Shown one piece after another: positions 1-5,040 of a stretch of 6,081 nt of DNA. The notes under the pieces were generated by a model, which worked only from the letters and a program-made list of their open reading frames with translations, ran no database searches and was not told the DNA's origin. The translations under genes were made by a program, and so were the position numbers. Source of the DNA: Chromatiaceae bacterium (lineage in GTDB: Bacteria > Pseudomonadota > Gammaproteobacteria > Chromatiales > Chromatiaceae); contig JAEHCY010000162.1 in NCBI GenBank assembly GCA_016880695.1, positions 1-6,081 of the forward strand, written 5' to 3'. Position 1 is the first letter of the stretch; each line of letters begins with the position of its first letter.

Positions 1-246
1 GACATCCGGGTCACCGATCGGGTCTACGCGCACCTCTCCCCGACAACCGTTCAGGCGGCAGTGGAGGTGCTCGATCGGCCCGCCAAAACGGGCACGGTTT
101 CACGTTGCAGTTTCACGCTGGCCGAAAAGGCCCGAAAGGAGGTGGGGAGCAGGATGCAAACTGCTGAAAATGCTCTGAAATCTGGTGGGCGCGGCTGGGT
201 TCGAACCAGCGACCCCCGCCGTGTGAAGACGGTGCTCTCCCGCTGA
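1..246 (+). CDS. Tyrosine recombinase (integrase), C-terminal fragment
   Basis: This is the 3' end of a gene that begins left of the window; frame 1 is open from base 1 to TGA at 244-246. The first residues, DIRVTDRVYAHLSPTTVQAA, match the C-terminal box of phage and island integrases, and the Tyr at codon 25-27 is the expected catalytic nucleophile that forms the 3'-phosphotyrosyl link with DNA. The other catalytic residues (Arg, Lys, His/Trp) lie outside the window. Family members usually end 20-40 residues after this Tyr. Here the frame continues about 70 residues and its last ~20 codons are simply the antisense of a tRNA gene, so the native C-terminus may have been changed by integration. 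The neighbouring tRNA 3' end is the probable attachment site. I am confident of the family; the true stop and whether the gene is active are uncertain. Confidence 0.72.
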   Translation, partial: DIRVTDRVYAHLSPTTVQAAVEVLDRPAKTGTVSRCSFTLAEKARKEVGSRMQTAENALKSGGRGWVRTSDPRRVKTVLSR

Positions 247-257
247 GCTACGCGCCC
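183..257 (-). tRNA. tRNA-Val (anticodon CAC)
   Basis: Read on the minus strand this is a complete 75-nt cloverleaf with encoded CCA. The acceptor stem GGGCGCG/CGCGCCC is perfect, followed by discriminator A and CCA (183-185). The D arm is GCTC-AGCGGGA-GAGC. The anticodon stem CCGTC/GGCGG carries loop TTCACAC, giving anticodon CAC, which reads the valine codon GTG. The T arm is GCTGG-TTCGAAC-CCAGC with canonical TTCGANC. Many gammaproteobacteria read GUG with a UAC tRNA alone, so a dedicated CAC isoacceptor fits a GC-rich genome that uses GTG heavily. The 3' half overlaps the tail of the convergent integrase frame. There is no sign of disruption, so the tRNA should be functional. Confidence 0.95.
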
Positions 258-273
258 CGACAACAGACGCTGG

Positions 274-302
274 ATTTTAGGGGCAACGATCGATGGCGTC
301 AA
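274..302 (-). promoter_or_regulatory. Sigma70-type promoter for tRNA-Val
   Basis: On the minus strand the -35 hexamer TTGACG (297-302) is followed by exactly 17 bp and the -10 hexamer TAAAAT (274-279), each matching the consensus at 5 of 6 positions. Transcription would start near 267, leaving a leader of about 10 nt before the tRNA 5' end at 257. The CCAGCG downstream of the -10 is GC-rich, as in stringently controlled stable-RNA promoters. Assignment rests on sequence match and position only. Confidence 0.62.
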
Positions 303-333
303 ATTGCCACCGGGTGCTCGGGTGCTTGCGATG

Positions 334-346
334 GCCCCTCAGGGGC
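334..346 (-). terminator. Short GC hairpin at the stop codon of the hydrolase gene
   Basis: GCCCCT-C-AGGGGC is a perfect inverted repeat that straddles the TGA stop (339-341) of the hydrolase gene. As RNA it would be a 5-bp GC stem with a UGA loop. There is no T-run after it on the minus strand, so it is at best a weak or Rho-assisted end signal. The hydrolase transcript may read on into the tRNA. Confidence 0.25.
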
Positions 347-1226
347 GGTGGGCGGACGCTGAAAACAGCGATTCGAGAATCGCCTCGGTATGGAACAGGG
401 GGAGGGAATAGTGCCCCTCGTCAGCGAGAAACCGCGTCTGAGCACGGGGTAGCACCCGTGCATACCAGCGAGCATGCTCGATGGGCACCATTGCGTCCTT
501 CTCGCCGTGCCAGAGGGTGACGGGAATCTGGATCTGCGTGAAATCGATCTGCCAAGGACGGACGTAGAGATCGAGGTCCTGCAATGCGCCCAGCGCATGG
601 TTCTTCATCGCGTCGCGCACGGTCTCGGTGAGCACGGCACTGACTTGCGGATCCGAGAGGGCCTGGCGGTCGGAGGGGGAGCAGGCGACGTCGCGGACGA
701 GGCCTTCCACGAGCTGGGGCCAGTGGAACAGGAGCGTGCTGGTCAGGCCGCCATAAAAGGAGCGTACGAACGAGGGGGTATAGAGTGCGGCCTCGAAGTT
801 CAGGCGTACGGGCAGACGCATCTGCGAGAGTATTCGGGCCTCGTAGATCGGGCCGAGGGGGCAGACCAGCGCGAGTCCCTGGAGTCGCTCGGGAATGGCG
901 GCGGCGCAAGCCAGCGCGAAGGGCGCGCCGCCGGAGACACCGAGCAGGGCGAAGGTCGAGAGCCCGAGGTGATCGGCCAAGGCGGCGATGTCTGCGGGCC
1001 AGTCGTTGATGCGTCGGCGCGGCTGGAAGTCGGAATCGCCGAACCCTGGGCGGTCGGGGGCTACCACACGCACGCCGAGGTGCTTGGCGCCCCGATGCAG
1101 CAGGCTCGCCTCGCGGCGGGAACTGGGGAACCCGTGGCAGTAGAGAACGGGCCAGCCCTGGGGATCGCCGAATTCCGCATAGGCGAGCCTTCGGCCGTCG
1201 CGCAGAGGGACAAATCGCGCAGTCAT
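339..1226 (-). CDS. Alpha/beta hydrolase, catalytic triad intact
   Basis: This encodes a 295-residue soluble protein with the alpha/beta hydrolase fold and no signal peptide or membrane segment. Near the N-terminus DGRRLAYAEFGDP and the oxyanion-hole motif HGFPSSR (31-37) are typical. DRPGFGDSD follows at 58-66. The nucleophile elbow is G-V-S-G-G with Ser98. GEKD supplies the acid Asp244 and GHYS supplies His272. Residues ~125-225 would form the helical cap that decides substrate. The length is normal for the esterase/haloperoxidase/prolyl-iminopeptidase-like branch, but the substrate cannot be read from the sequence. The ATG at 1224-1226 is chosen because the conserved N-terminal strand starts within ten residues of it; the ribosome binding site is weak. 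The gene diverges from the RRM gene and is convergent with nothing; the tRNA lies downstream on the same strand. Confidence 0.9.
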   Translation of the reverse strand: MTARFVPLRDGRRLAYAEFGDPQGWPVLYCHGFPSSRREASLLHRGAKHLGVRVVAPDRPGFGDSDFQPRRRINDWPADIAALADHLGLSTFALLGVSGGAPFALACAAAIPERLQGLALVCPLGPIYEARILSQMRLPVRLNFEAALYTPSFVRSFYGGLTSTLLFHWPQLVEGLVRDVACSPSDRQALSDPQVSAVLTETVRDAMKNHALGALQDLDLYVRPWQIDFTQIQIPVTLWHGEKDAMVPIEHARWYARVLPRAQTRFLADEGHYSLPLFHTEAILESLFSASAHRP

Positions 1227-1284
1227 CTCAGCGTCCGAGGGGGCACTGGCAGGGGATAGGGTGCACCGTGAGCAGCAGCGGACC

Positions 1285-1303
1285 AGGCATGATTATCGTT
1301 ATT
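1285..1303. promoter_or_regulatory. Possible Fur-box-like site upstream of the hydrolase gene
   Basis: An isolated AT-rich stretch in GC-rich surroundings, containing ATGATTATCGTTAT, matches 13 of 19 positions of the classical Fur box when aligned by eye. Its minus strand also contains GATAAT (1292-1297), a possible -10 hexamer about 66 bp ahead of the hydrolase start. I see no good -35 for it. Iron regulation is a guess from this match alone. Confidence 0.2.
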
Positions 1304-1424
1304 GTCCCAGTGGGGTTCGGCGGCGCGGAGTATGCGAGAAGTGCGACCGGTTTACCATCCGGCGGTGGTAGATGGGGCGGGGTCTGTGGCGGGTGTCGGC
1401 GGGTGAGGACACCTCTGCCGCAGG

Positions 1425-1477
1425 GCCAAGGGGAACAGGCCGGTTCGCGGTGGTCGCGAAAGGTGCACGGCCTTGGC
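1425..1477. repeat. Nested inverted repeat in the intergenic region
   Basis: Outer arms GCCAAGG (1425-1431) and CCTTGGC (1471-1477) enclose inner arms TTCGCG (1444-1449) and CGCGAA (1455-1460) around loop GTGGT. The unpaired spacers between the arms are 12 and 10 nt. It could fold as RNA or be a protein site. Arms of 6-7 bp arise by chance fairly often in GC-rich DNA, so support is modest. The surrounding 1227-1664 region has no convincing gene. Confidence 0.35.
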
Positions 1478-1510
1478 GTTGGTCTGGGGGCCACATCCGT
1501 TGAGGGTCAC

Positions 1511-1567
1511 GGATGCCAATCCCCGGCCCTAGAGGTATGATCTAAGGCGAGACGGGGATTGGCGTTT
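1511..1567 (+). promoter_or_regulatory. Long inverted repeat enclosing a possible promoter of the RRM gene
   Basis: GCCAATCCCCG (1515-1525) and CGGGGATTGGC (1553-1563) are perfect 11-bp inverted arms. The pairing can extend outward to 1511 and 1567 with G-U pairs. The 27-nt centre contains a second inverted repeat, GCC-C-TAGA then TCTA-A-GGC, around GGTATGA. Within it TATGAT (1536-1541) is a 5/6 match to a -10, and ATGCCA (1513-1518), exactly 17 bp upstream, is a 4/6 match to a -35. Transcription would then start near 1548, about 117 nt before the RRM start codon. Either the arms are an operator around this promoter, or the whole unit is a long RNA hairpin from an upstream promoter. No T-run follows, so it is not an intrinsic terminator. 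Confidence 0.45.
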
Positions 1568-1664
1568 ACCGATTCGATCCTGGGGTCTCGGCGGCTGTCG
1601 TCCGAGGGGAGTCGCACGTCGGGCGATGGTGATGATTCTTGATTGAGGGTTTCGAGAGTACGGC

Positions 1665-1943
1665 ATGAATATCTACATCGGCAACCTGCCCTATACGCTA
1701 TCCGACGATGAGTTGCGCGACCTGTTCGCGCAGTTTGGGGAGGTCACCAGTGCAACGGTTATCCGGGATCGGGAAACCGGCCGGTCAAAGGGTTTCGGCT
1801 TCGCCGAGATGCCCAACGATGGGGCGGCCGGCGAAGCGATCAAGGCGATGCATGATACCGAGCTCAAGGGCAGGAAGATCGTCGTCAATGAGGCCCGCCC
1901 GAGGGACGAGCGTCCTCGCCCCCGTTTCGGACCGCGTCGCTGA
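1665..1943 (+). CDS. Small single-RRM RNA-binding protein
   Basis: The 92-residue product is one RNA recognition motif plus a short basic tail. RNP2 is IYIGNL at residues 3-8 and RNP1 is KGFGFAEM at 42-49, with the RNA-stacking aromatics Tyr4, Phe44 and Phe46 present. The beta-alpha-beta-beta-alpha-beta order is complete, ending with GRKIVVNEARPR (69-80). The tail 80-92 is rich in Arg and Pro, which favours RNA binding but is too short to be a second domain. Stand-alone RRM proteins of this size occur in cyanobacteria, where several are cold-induced, and in many gammaproteobacteria, where the role is poorly defined. ATG 1665 is the only sensible start, with a weak purine-rich GAGAG upstream. 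It has a long, structured upstream region and is transcribed in the same direction as the lut operon 191 bp downstream, but nothing else ties it to lactate. Confidence 0.93.
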   Translation: MNIYIGNLPYTLSDDELRDLFAQFGEVTSATVIRDRETGRSKGFGFAEMPNDGAAGEAIKAMHDTELKGRKIVVNEARPRDERPRPRFGPRR

Positions 1944-1958
1944 ATCCGGGTAATTCGA

Positions 1959-1975
1959 GCGGGGTGATGCCCCGC
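1959..1975 (+). terminator. GC hairpin after the RRM gene
   Basis: GCGGGG-TGATG-CCCCGC is a perfect 6-bp stem with a 5-nt loop, 15 bp after the RRM stop codon. It lacks a following T-run, so it may protect the 3' end of the mRNA or slow polymerase rather than act as a full intrinsic terminator. Confidence 0.35.
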
Positions 1976-2010
1976 CTGCGGATGGCCTCGGATCAAAGCC
2001 GGTCTAAGGC

Positions 2011-2045
2011 AGGGATCGGCTGGCCGCCTGCGGCGGCCGGTCCCT
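2011..2045 (+). promoter_or_regulatory. Strong hairpin in the lutA leader
   Basis: GGCCGCC-TGC-GGCGGCC (2022-2038) is a perfect 7-bp stem with a 3-nt loop, extended by C2020-G2040 and a T-G pair. Its base can be closed by AGGGA (2011-2015) with TCCCT (2041-2045). It is the most stable fold I can see in the 191-bp gap between the RRM and lutA genes. It may end RRM transcription, although the nearest T-rich stretch (2056-2060) starts 10 nt or more beyond the stem and is short. Confidence 0.4.
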
Positions 2046-2072
2046 GGGTGGATCGTTTGTCCCAAACAGGGA
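2041..2072 (+). promoter_or_regulatory. Alternative inverted repeat or operator-like site in the lutA leader
   Basis: TCCCTG (2041-2046) pairs perfectly with CAGGGA (2067-2072), and between them GTTTG-TCC-CAAAC (2055-2067) is a 5-bp palindrome. The first arm is the same segment that closes the upstream hairpin, so the two folds exclude each other. The second arm overlaps a strong purine run, GGGAGGAG (2069-2076). The GTTTGTCCCAAAC core has the size and symmetry of a GntR-family operator, and GntR regulators commonly control lactate genes; this is inference only. Confidence 0.3.
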
Positions 2073-2124
2073 GGAGTTCCGCTAGGAAGGTGCTGGCGGG
2101 GCGCAAGAATAGGACTCTACCGAC

Positions 2125-2128
2125 GAGG
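2125..2128 (+). promoter_or_regulatory. Ribosome binding site fixing the GTG start of lutA
   Basis: GAGG lies 6 nt before GTG 2135. An in-frame TGA at 2132-2134 directly precedes that GTG, so no longer version of LutA is possible. Confidence 0.6.
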
Positions 2129-2134
2129 CACTGA

Positions 2135-2935
2135 GTGACCACGGAGTTTCCTGCTTTGCCTTTCTCCCAAGGAGCCAGCGGTCCCCGGGTCGGGCTGTTC
2201 GTTACCTGTCTGGTCGATCTCATGCGTCCTTCGGTGGGTCTTGCCACCGTCAAACTGCTGGAGCAGGCGGGCTGTCGGGTCGAGGTTCCGGCGGCACCGG
2301 TCTGCTGCGGTCAGCCGGCCTATAACAGCGGCGATTTCGAGCGAGCCCGGGGGATTGCTCGGTCGGTCATCGATGCCTTCGATGGGTTCGATTATCTGGT
2401 CGCCCCTTCGGGATCCTGCGCCGGCATGATCAGGGTCCATTATCCCCACCTGTTCGAGGAGTATCCGAACTGGCGAGCGCGGGCGATGGCACTGTCCGCG
2501 CGCAGCTTCGAGCTCACCAGCTTTCTCACCGATGTGCTCGGGGTTGAGCAGATTCCTGGCCCCTGCGTAACCCGCCTGACCTACCACGACAGTTGCTCGG
2601 GTCTTCGGGAGCTGGGTGTCCGCGCTCAACCTCGCAGGCTGCTCGGGTCCCTGCCTGGGCTCGAGCTGGTGGAGCGGGCGGATGAGGAGGTGTGCTGCGG
2701 TTTTGGTGGGCTGTTCTGCGTCAAGTACCCGGAGATCTCGATCAAGATGGTGTCCGACAAGGCGAGCGCGATCGAGGCGAGCGGCGCCGAGCTGCTGGCC
2801 GGGGGGGATCTCGGGTGCCTGCTCAACATCGCCGGCAGGCTCAGACGAGGGGGATCCGCGGTGCGGGTGTTTCATGTGGCGGAGGTCCTTGCCGGGATGA
2901 CAAAGGGTCTGGGCATCGGCGAGGCGCAGGGCTGA
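2135..2935 (+). CDS. lutA: L-lactate utilisation Fe-S protein LutA (LldE/YkgE family)
   Basis: The 266-residue cytoplasmic protein is one subunit of the LutABC (LldEFG) complex, which oxidises L-lactate to pyruvate. It carries two cysteine-rich CCG domains that bind Fe-S or related clusters. The first has TCLVD (24-28), the core PVCCGQPAYNSG with Cys57-Cys58-Gly59, and PSGSCAGM with Cys95. The second has TYHDSCSGLRELG with Cys154, the core CCGFGG (Cys187-Cys188-Gly189), Cys195 and a conserved CLLNIAGRLRRGG near the C-terminus. All the family cysteines I would expect are present and the length is close to that of other members. Translation starts at GTG 2135. The stop TGA overlaps the lutB ATG (TGATG), which indicates translational coupling. 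A GlpC or HdrB-type protein is the alternative for CCG domains, but the context and motif wording favour LutA clearly. Confidence 0.95.
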   Translation: MTTEFPALPFSQGASGPRVGLFVTCLVDLMRPSVGLATVKLLEQAGCRVEVPAAPVCCGQPAYNSGDFERARGIARSVIDAFDGFDYLVAPSGSCAGMIRVHYPHLFEEYPNWRARAMALSARSFELTSFLTDVLGVEQIPGPCVTRLTYHDSCSGLRELGVRAQPRRLLGSLPGLELVERADEEVCCGFGGLFCVKYPEISIKMVSDKASAIEASGAELLAGGDLGCLLNIAGRLRRGGSAVRVFHVAEVLAGMTKGLGIGEAQG

Positions 2936-4353
2936 TGGCGGCGGTGTCTCCTTTCCGCCAGCGGGCGGCCGCGGCGTTGGCCGATCCCACCCTGCAGGCC
3001 GCCCTGTCCCGGGCGCAGGATGGCTTCGTCGCCAAACGTGCCCGGGCCCTGGGGGCACTGCCCGAGCTCGAGCGCATGCGCGAGGAGGCGTGCACGCTCA
3101 AGGATCACGTCCTGGCCAACCTCGATCGTTACCTGGAGTCCTACGAGGCCCAGGTGATGCGCCGAGGCGGCCAGGTGCACTGGGCGCCAACCCGGGAGGA
3201 CGCCTGCCGTATCGTCATCGAGATCTGCCAGCGCGCCGGTGCCCGCCTTATCGCCAAGGGAAAGTCGATGGTGAGCGAGGAGATCGGGCTCAACGCTGCC
3301 CTGGAGGGGGCGGGGCTCGAGGTGATCGAGACCGACCTCGGCGAGTACATCGTGCAACTGGCCAAGGAGCGGCCCAGCCACATCATTGCTCCGGCGGTGC
3401 ACAAGACCCGGGAGCAGATCGCCGAGCTGTTCCAGCGCCATCATGGGTACCGCGAGCGCCTGACCGGGGTCGCGGAGTTGGTGGCTGATGCCCGCATGGT
3501 CCTGCGTGAGCATTTCTTGAGCGCGGATGTGGGGATCACCGGCGCCAACTTCCTGATCGCCGAAACCGGCAGCAACGTCATCGTAACCAACGAGGGCAAC
3601 GGCGATCTCACCTGCACCCTGCCGCGGGTGCACATCGTCACCGCGGGGATCGAGAAGGTGGTGCCCACCCTCGAAGATGCCACCGCCCTGATCCGCCTGC
3701 TCGGGCGCAGCGCCACCGGGCAGGAGATGACCAGCTACACCACCTTCAGCAGTGGACCCCGCCGTGTGGACGATCGCGACGGTCCGCAGGAGTACCACGT
3801 GGTCCTGGTTGACAACGGCCGTTCGGAGATGCTGGGCAACCGTTTTCGGCCCATGCTGCGGTGCATTCGTTGCGGGGCCTGCCTCAACCATTGCCCGATC
3901 TATGCGGCGGTGGGGGGACATGCCTACGGTGCGATCTACCCCGGTCCCATGGGCTCGGTCCTCACCCCCATCCTTTTTCCCGGAGGGACGGACGCGGATC
4001 TGCCCAACGTCTGCACCCTCAACGGCCGCTGCCAGCAGGTCTGTCCGGTGAAGATACCGCTGCCGGATCTGTTGCGGGAGCACCGGGAGATCCAGTATCA
4101 GCGGGGGATTACGCCGCCCCGCCAGCGCTGGGCGCTCGCGCTGTGGGGGGCGTTGGTACGACACCCGCGGCTCTATCAGATCCTCACCCGGTGGGTGGTT
4201 GGGGCCCTGGGACTGGCGGGGCATCGCCAGGGCAGTTTCCGCCACTTGCCGTTCCTCGGGAACTGGACCGCCGGTCGCGATTTCCCGGCGCCCCAGGGGC
4301 CGACCTTCCAGGCCATCTGGCGCGAGCAGGAGAGGATGCGGCGCACTGGCTGA
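2935..4353 (+). CDS. lutB: L-lactate utilisation Fe-S protein LutB (LldF/YkgF family)
   Basis: This encodes 472 residues: an N-terminal LUD (DUF162) domain of about 290 residues, then a ferredoxin-like region and a C-terminal helical tail. LUD signatures are KGKSMVSEEIGLN (108-120) and GITGANFLIAETGSNV (200-215). The first 4Fe-4S motif is standard, with Cys310, Cys313, Cys316 and Cys320-Pro. The second reads C-T-L-N-G-R-C-Q-Q-V-C-P (360-371): Asn363 stands where the usual second Cys of CxxCxxCxxxCP would be, although Cys360, Cys366 and Cys370 are present. LutB is expected to carry electrons inside the LutABC complex. ATG 2935 overlaps the lutA stop by one base; the frame is open further upstream, but that part is shadow sequence inside lutA. 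The final codons overlap lutC. Confidence 0.95.
   Translation: MAAVSPFRQRAAAALADPTLQAALSRAQDGFVAKRARALGALPELERMREEACTLKDHVLANLDRYLESYEAQVMRRGGQVHWAPTREDACRIVIEICQRAGARLIAKGKSMVSEEIGLNAALEGAGLEVIETDLGEYIVQLAKERPSHIIAPAVHKTREQIAELFQRHHGYRERLTGVAELVADARMVLREHFLSADVGITGANFLIAETGSNVIVTNEGNGDLTCTLPRVHIVTAGIEKVVPTLEDATALIRLLGRSATGQEMTSYTTFSSGPRRVDDRDGPQEYHVVLVDNGRSEMLGNRFRPMLRCIRCGACLNHCPIYAAVGGHAYGAIYPGPMGSVLTPILFPGGTDADLPNVCTLNGRCQQVCPVKIPLPDLLREHREIQYQRGITPPRQRWALALWGALVRHPRLYQILTRWVVGALGLAGHRQGSFRHLPFLGNWTAGRDFPAPQGPTFQAIWREQERMRRTG
4329..4336 (+). promoter_or_regulatory. Ribosome binding site before the CTG start of lutC
   Basis: GGAGAGGA lies within the end of lutB, 9 nt before CTG 4346. It is the only good Shine-Dalgarno-like run near the conserved LutC N-terminus and supports the non-standard start. 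Confidence 0.45.
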
Positions 4354-4996
4354 GGGACGCGACAGCATCCTCGAGCGCGTGCGTGAGGCGCTCGGTCGCC
4401 CCGCGCAACCGGATCGCGGGGAGGATGGACTCCAGGGACCCGCACGGCCCAGGGTCTACGCACGGCCTGACTTCGGTGGGGACCCGCTGGATCGGTTTGC
4501 GGAGAAACTCACGGCGGCGGCGGGCACCCTGGTTCGGATAGAGGCTGCCGACGGGGTTCCGGCCGCGGTTGCGGCCTACCTCGGTGAGCGGAATTTGCCA
4601 GCTCGGATGGCTATAGCACCGGCGCTCAGGGATCTGCCCTGGCCCGAGTCTTGGGAGGTGCGCTTTGGTGCCAGCGCCGGAGGCGATCGGGTCGGGGTCA
4701 CACCCTGTTTCGCCGCCGTGGCTGAAACCGGGACCTTGGTGCTGCTCTCCGGGCCCGAGACGCCGACTACTTTGAACTTCCTGCCCGATCACCACCTGGT
4801 GGTGGTTCGTGCATCGCAGGTGGTGGGGTATCTGGAGGCCGTCTGGGAACGCCTCCGCGACCTCCCGAACGGAGTGCCGCGAACGGTGAATCTGATCACG
4901 GGGCCTTCCCGGACCGCAGACGTGGAGCAGACCCTGCAGCTCGGCGCCCATGGCCCGCTGGGGTTACATGTAATCCTGCAGATGCACGGAGGTTGA
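4346..4996 (+). CDS. lutC: L-lactate utilisation protein LutC (LldG/YkgG family)
   Basis: This is a 216-residue LUD-domain protein, the third part of the LutABC complex. The family N-terminal helix RDSILERVREALG is present from residue 5. ETGTLVLLSGPET starts at Glu127, followed by LPDHHLVVVRASQVV, and the C-terminal signature GPSRTADVE at 186-194 is followed by GAHGPLGLHVIL. There is no ATG, GTG or TTG in the right place: the nearest upstream start in frame is TTG 4199, deep inside lutB, and it would add Arg/Ser-rich shadow sequence. GTG 4379 would delete the conserved helix. CTG 4346 has a suitable ribosome binding site and gives an 8-bp overlap with lutB, so I prefer it. Co-translation with lutB is likely. 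The family assignment is firm; the start codon is inferred. Confidence 0.93.
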   Translation: MAEGRDSILERVREALGRPAQPDRGEDGLQGPARPRVYARPDFGGDPLDRFAEKLTAAAGTLVRIEAADGVPAAVAAYLGERNLPARMAIAPALRDLPWPESWEVRFGASAGGDRVGVTPCFAAVAETGTLVLLSGPETPTTLNFLPDHHLVVVRASQVVGYLEAVWERLRDLPNGVPRTVNLITGPSRTADVEQTLQLGAHGPLGLHVILQMHGG

Positions 4997-5021
4997 AGAG
5001 TCGGTGCCTGACCAGCGGAAT

Positions 5022-5040
5022 TATGGGGTCTGACCCCATG
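5022..5040. repeat. REP-like palindrome (GGGGTC-T-GACCCC)
   Basis: ATGGGGTC (5023-5030) and GACCCCAT (5032-5039) are perfect 8-bp arms around a single T, extendable by a T-G pair. Palindromes of the GGGGTCTGACCCC type are, from memory, a recurrent dispersed repeat in many gammaproteobacteria and are often linked to REP-associated tyrosine transposases. Only one copy occurs in this window, so repetitiveness is not shown here. It lies 25 bp after lutC and at the very start of the Nudix gene, where its left and right ends each create an in-frame ATG. Confidence 0.55.

Noticed and set aside
51..302. An 83-codon minus-strand frame across the tRNA
   Set aside because: It translates the tRNA itself and its flanks, a well-known annotation artefact.
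311..326. A tandem duplication of CGGGTGCT
   Set aside because: Only two 8-bp copies exist; that is too little to call a functional repeat or array.
474..1259. A 261-codon open frame on the plus strand, antisense to the hydrolase gene
   Set aside because: The opposite strand carries an intact alpha/beta hydrolase with its catalytic triad; this frame has no motifs and is a codon-bias shadow.
1268..1540. A 90-codon frame from GTG in the intergenic region
   Set aside because: It has no ribosome binding site, a Gly/Arg-rich product without motifs, and runs through the inverted repeats; a gene is not supported.
2117..3058. A 313-codon minus-strand frame over lutA
   Set aside because: It is antisense to well-conserved LutA motifs, with low-complexity Pro/Arg/Gly composition.
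4199..4345. A longer LutC starting at TTG 4199
   Set aside because: The extra ~49 residues are an out-of-frame reading of lutB, rich in Arg and Ser, and not part of the LutC family.
2872..4368. A 498-codon open frame on the minus strand, antisense to lutB
   Set aside because: It is exactly opposite a gene with clear LutB motifs, has no recognisable domain, and is rich in Gly, Pro, His and Asp as expected from the antisense frame of GC-rich codons.
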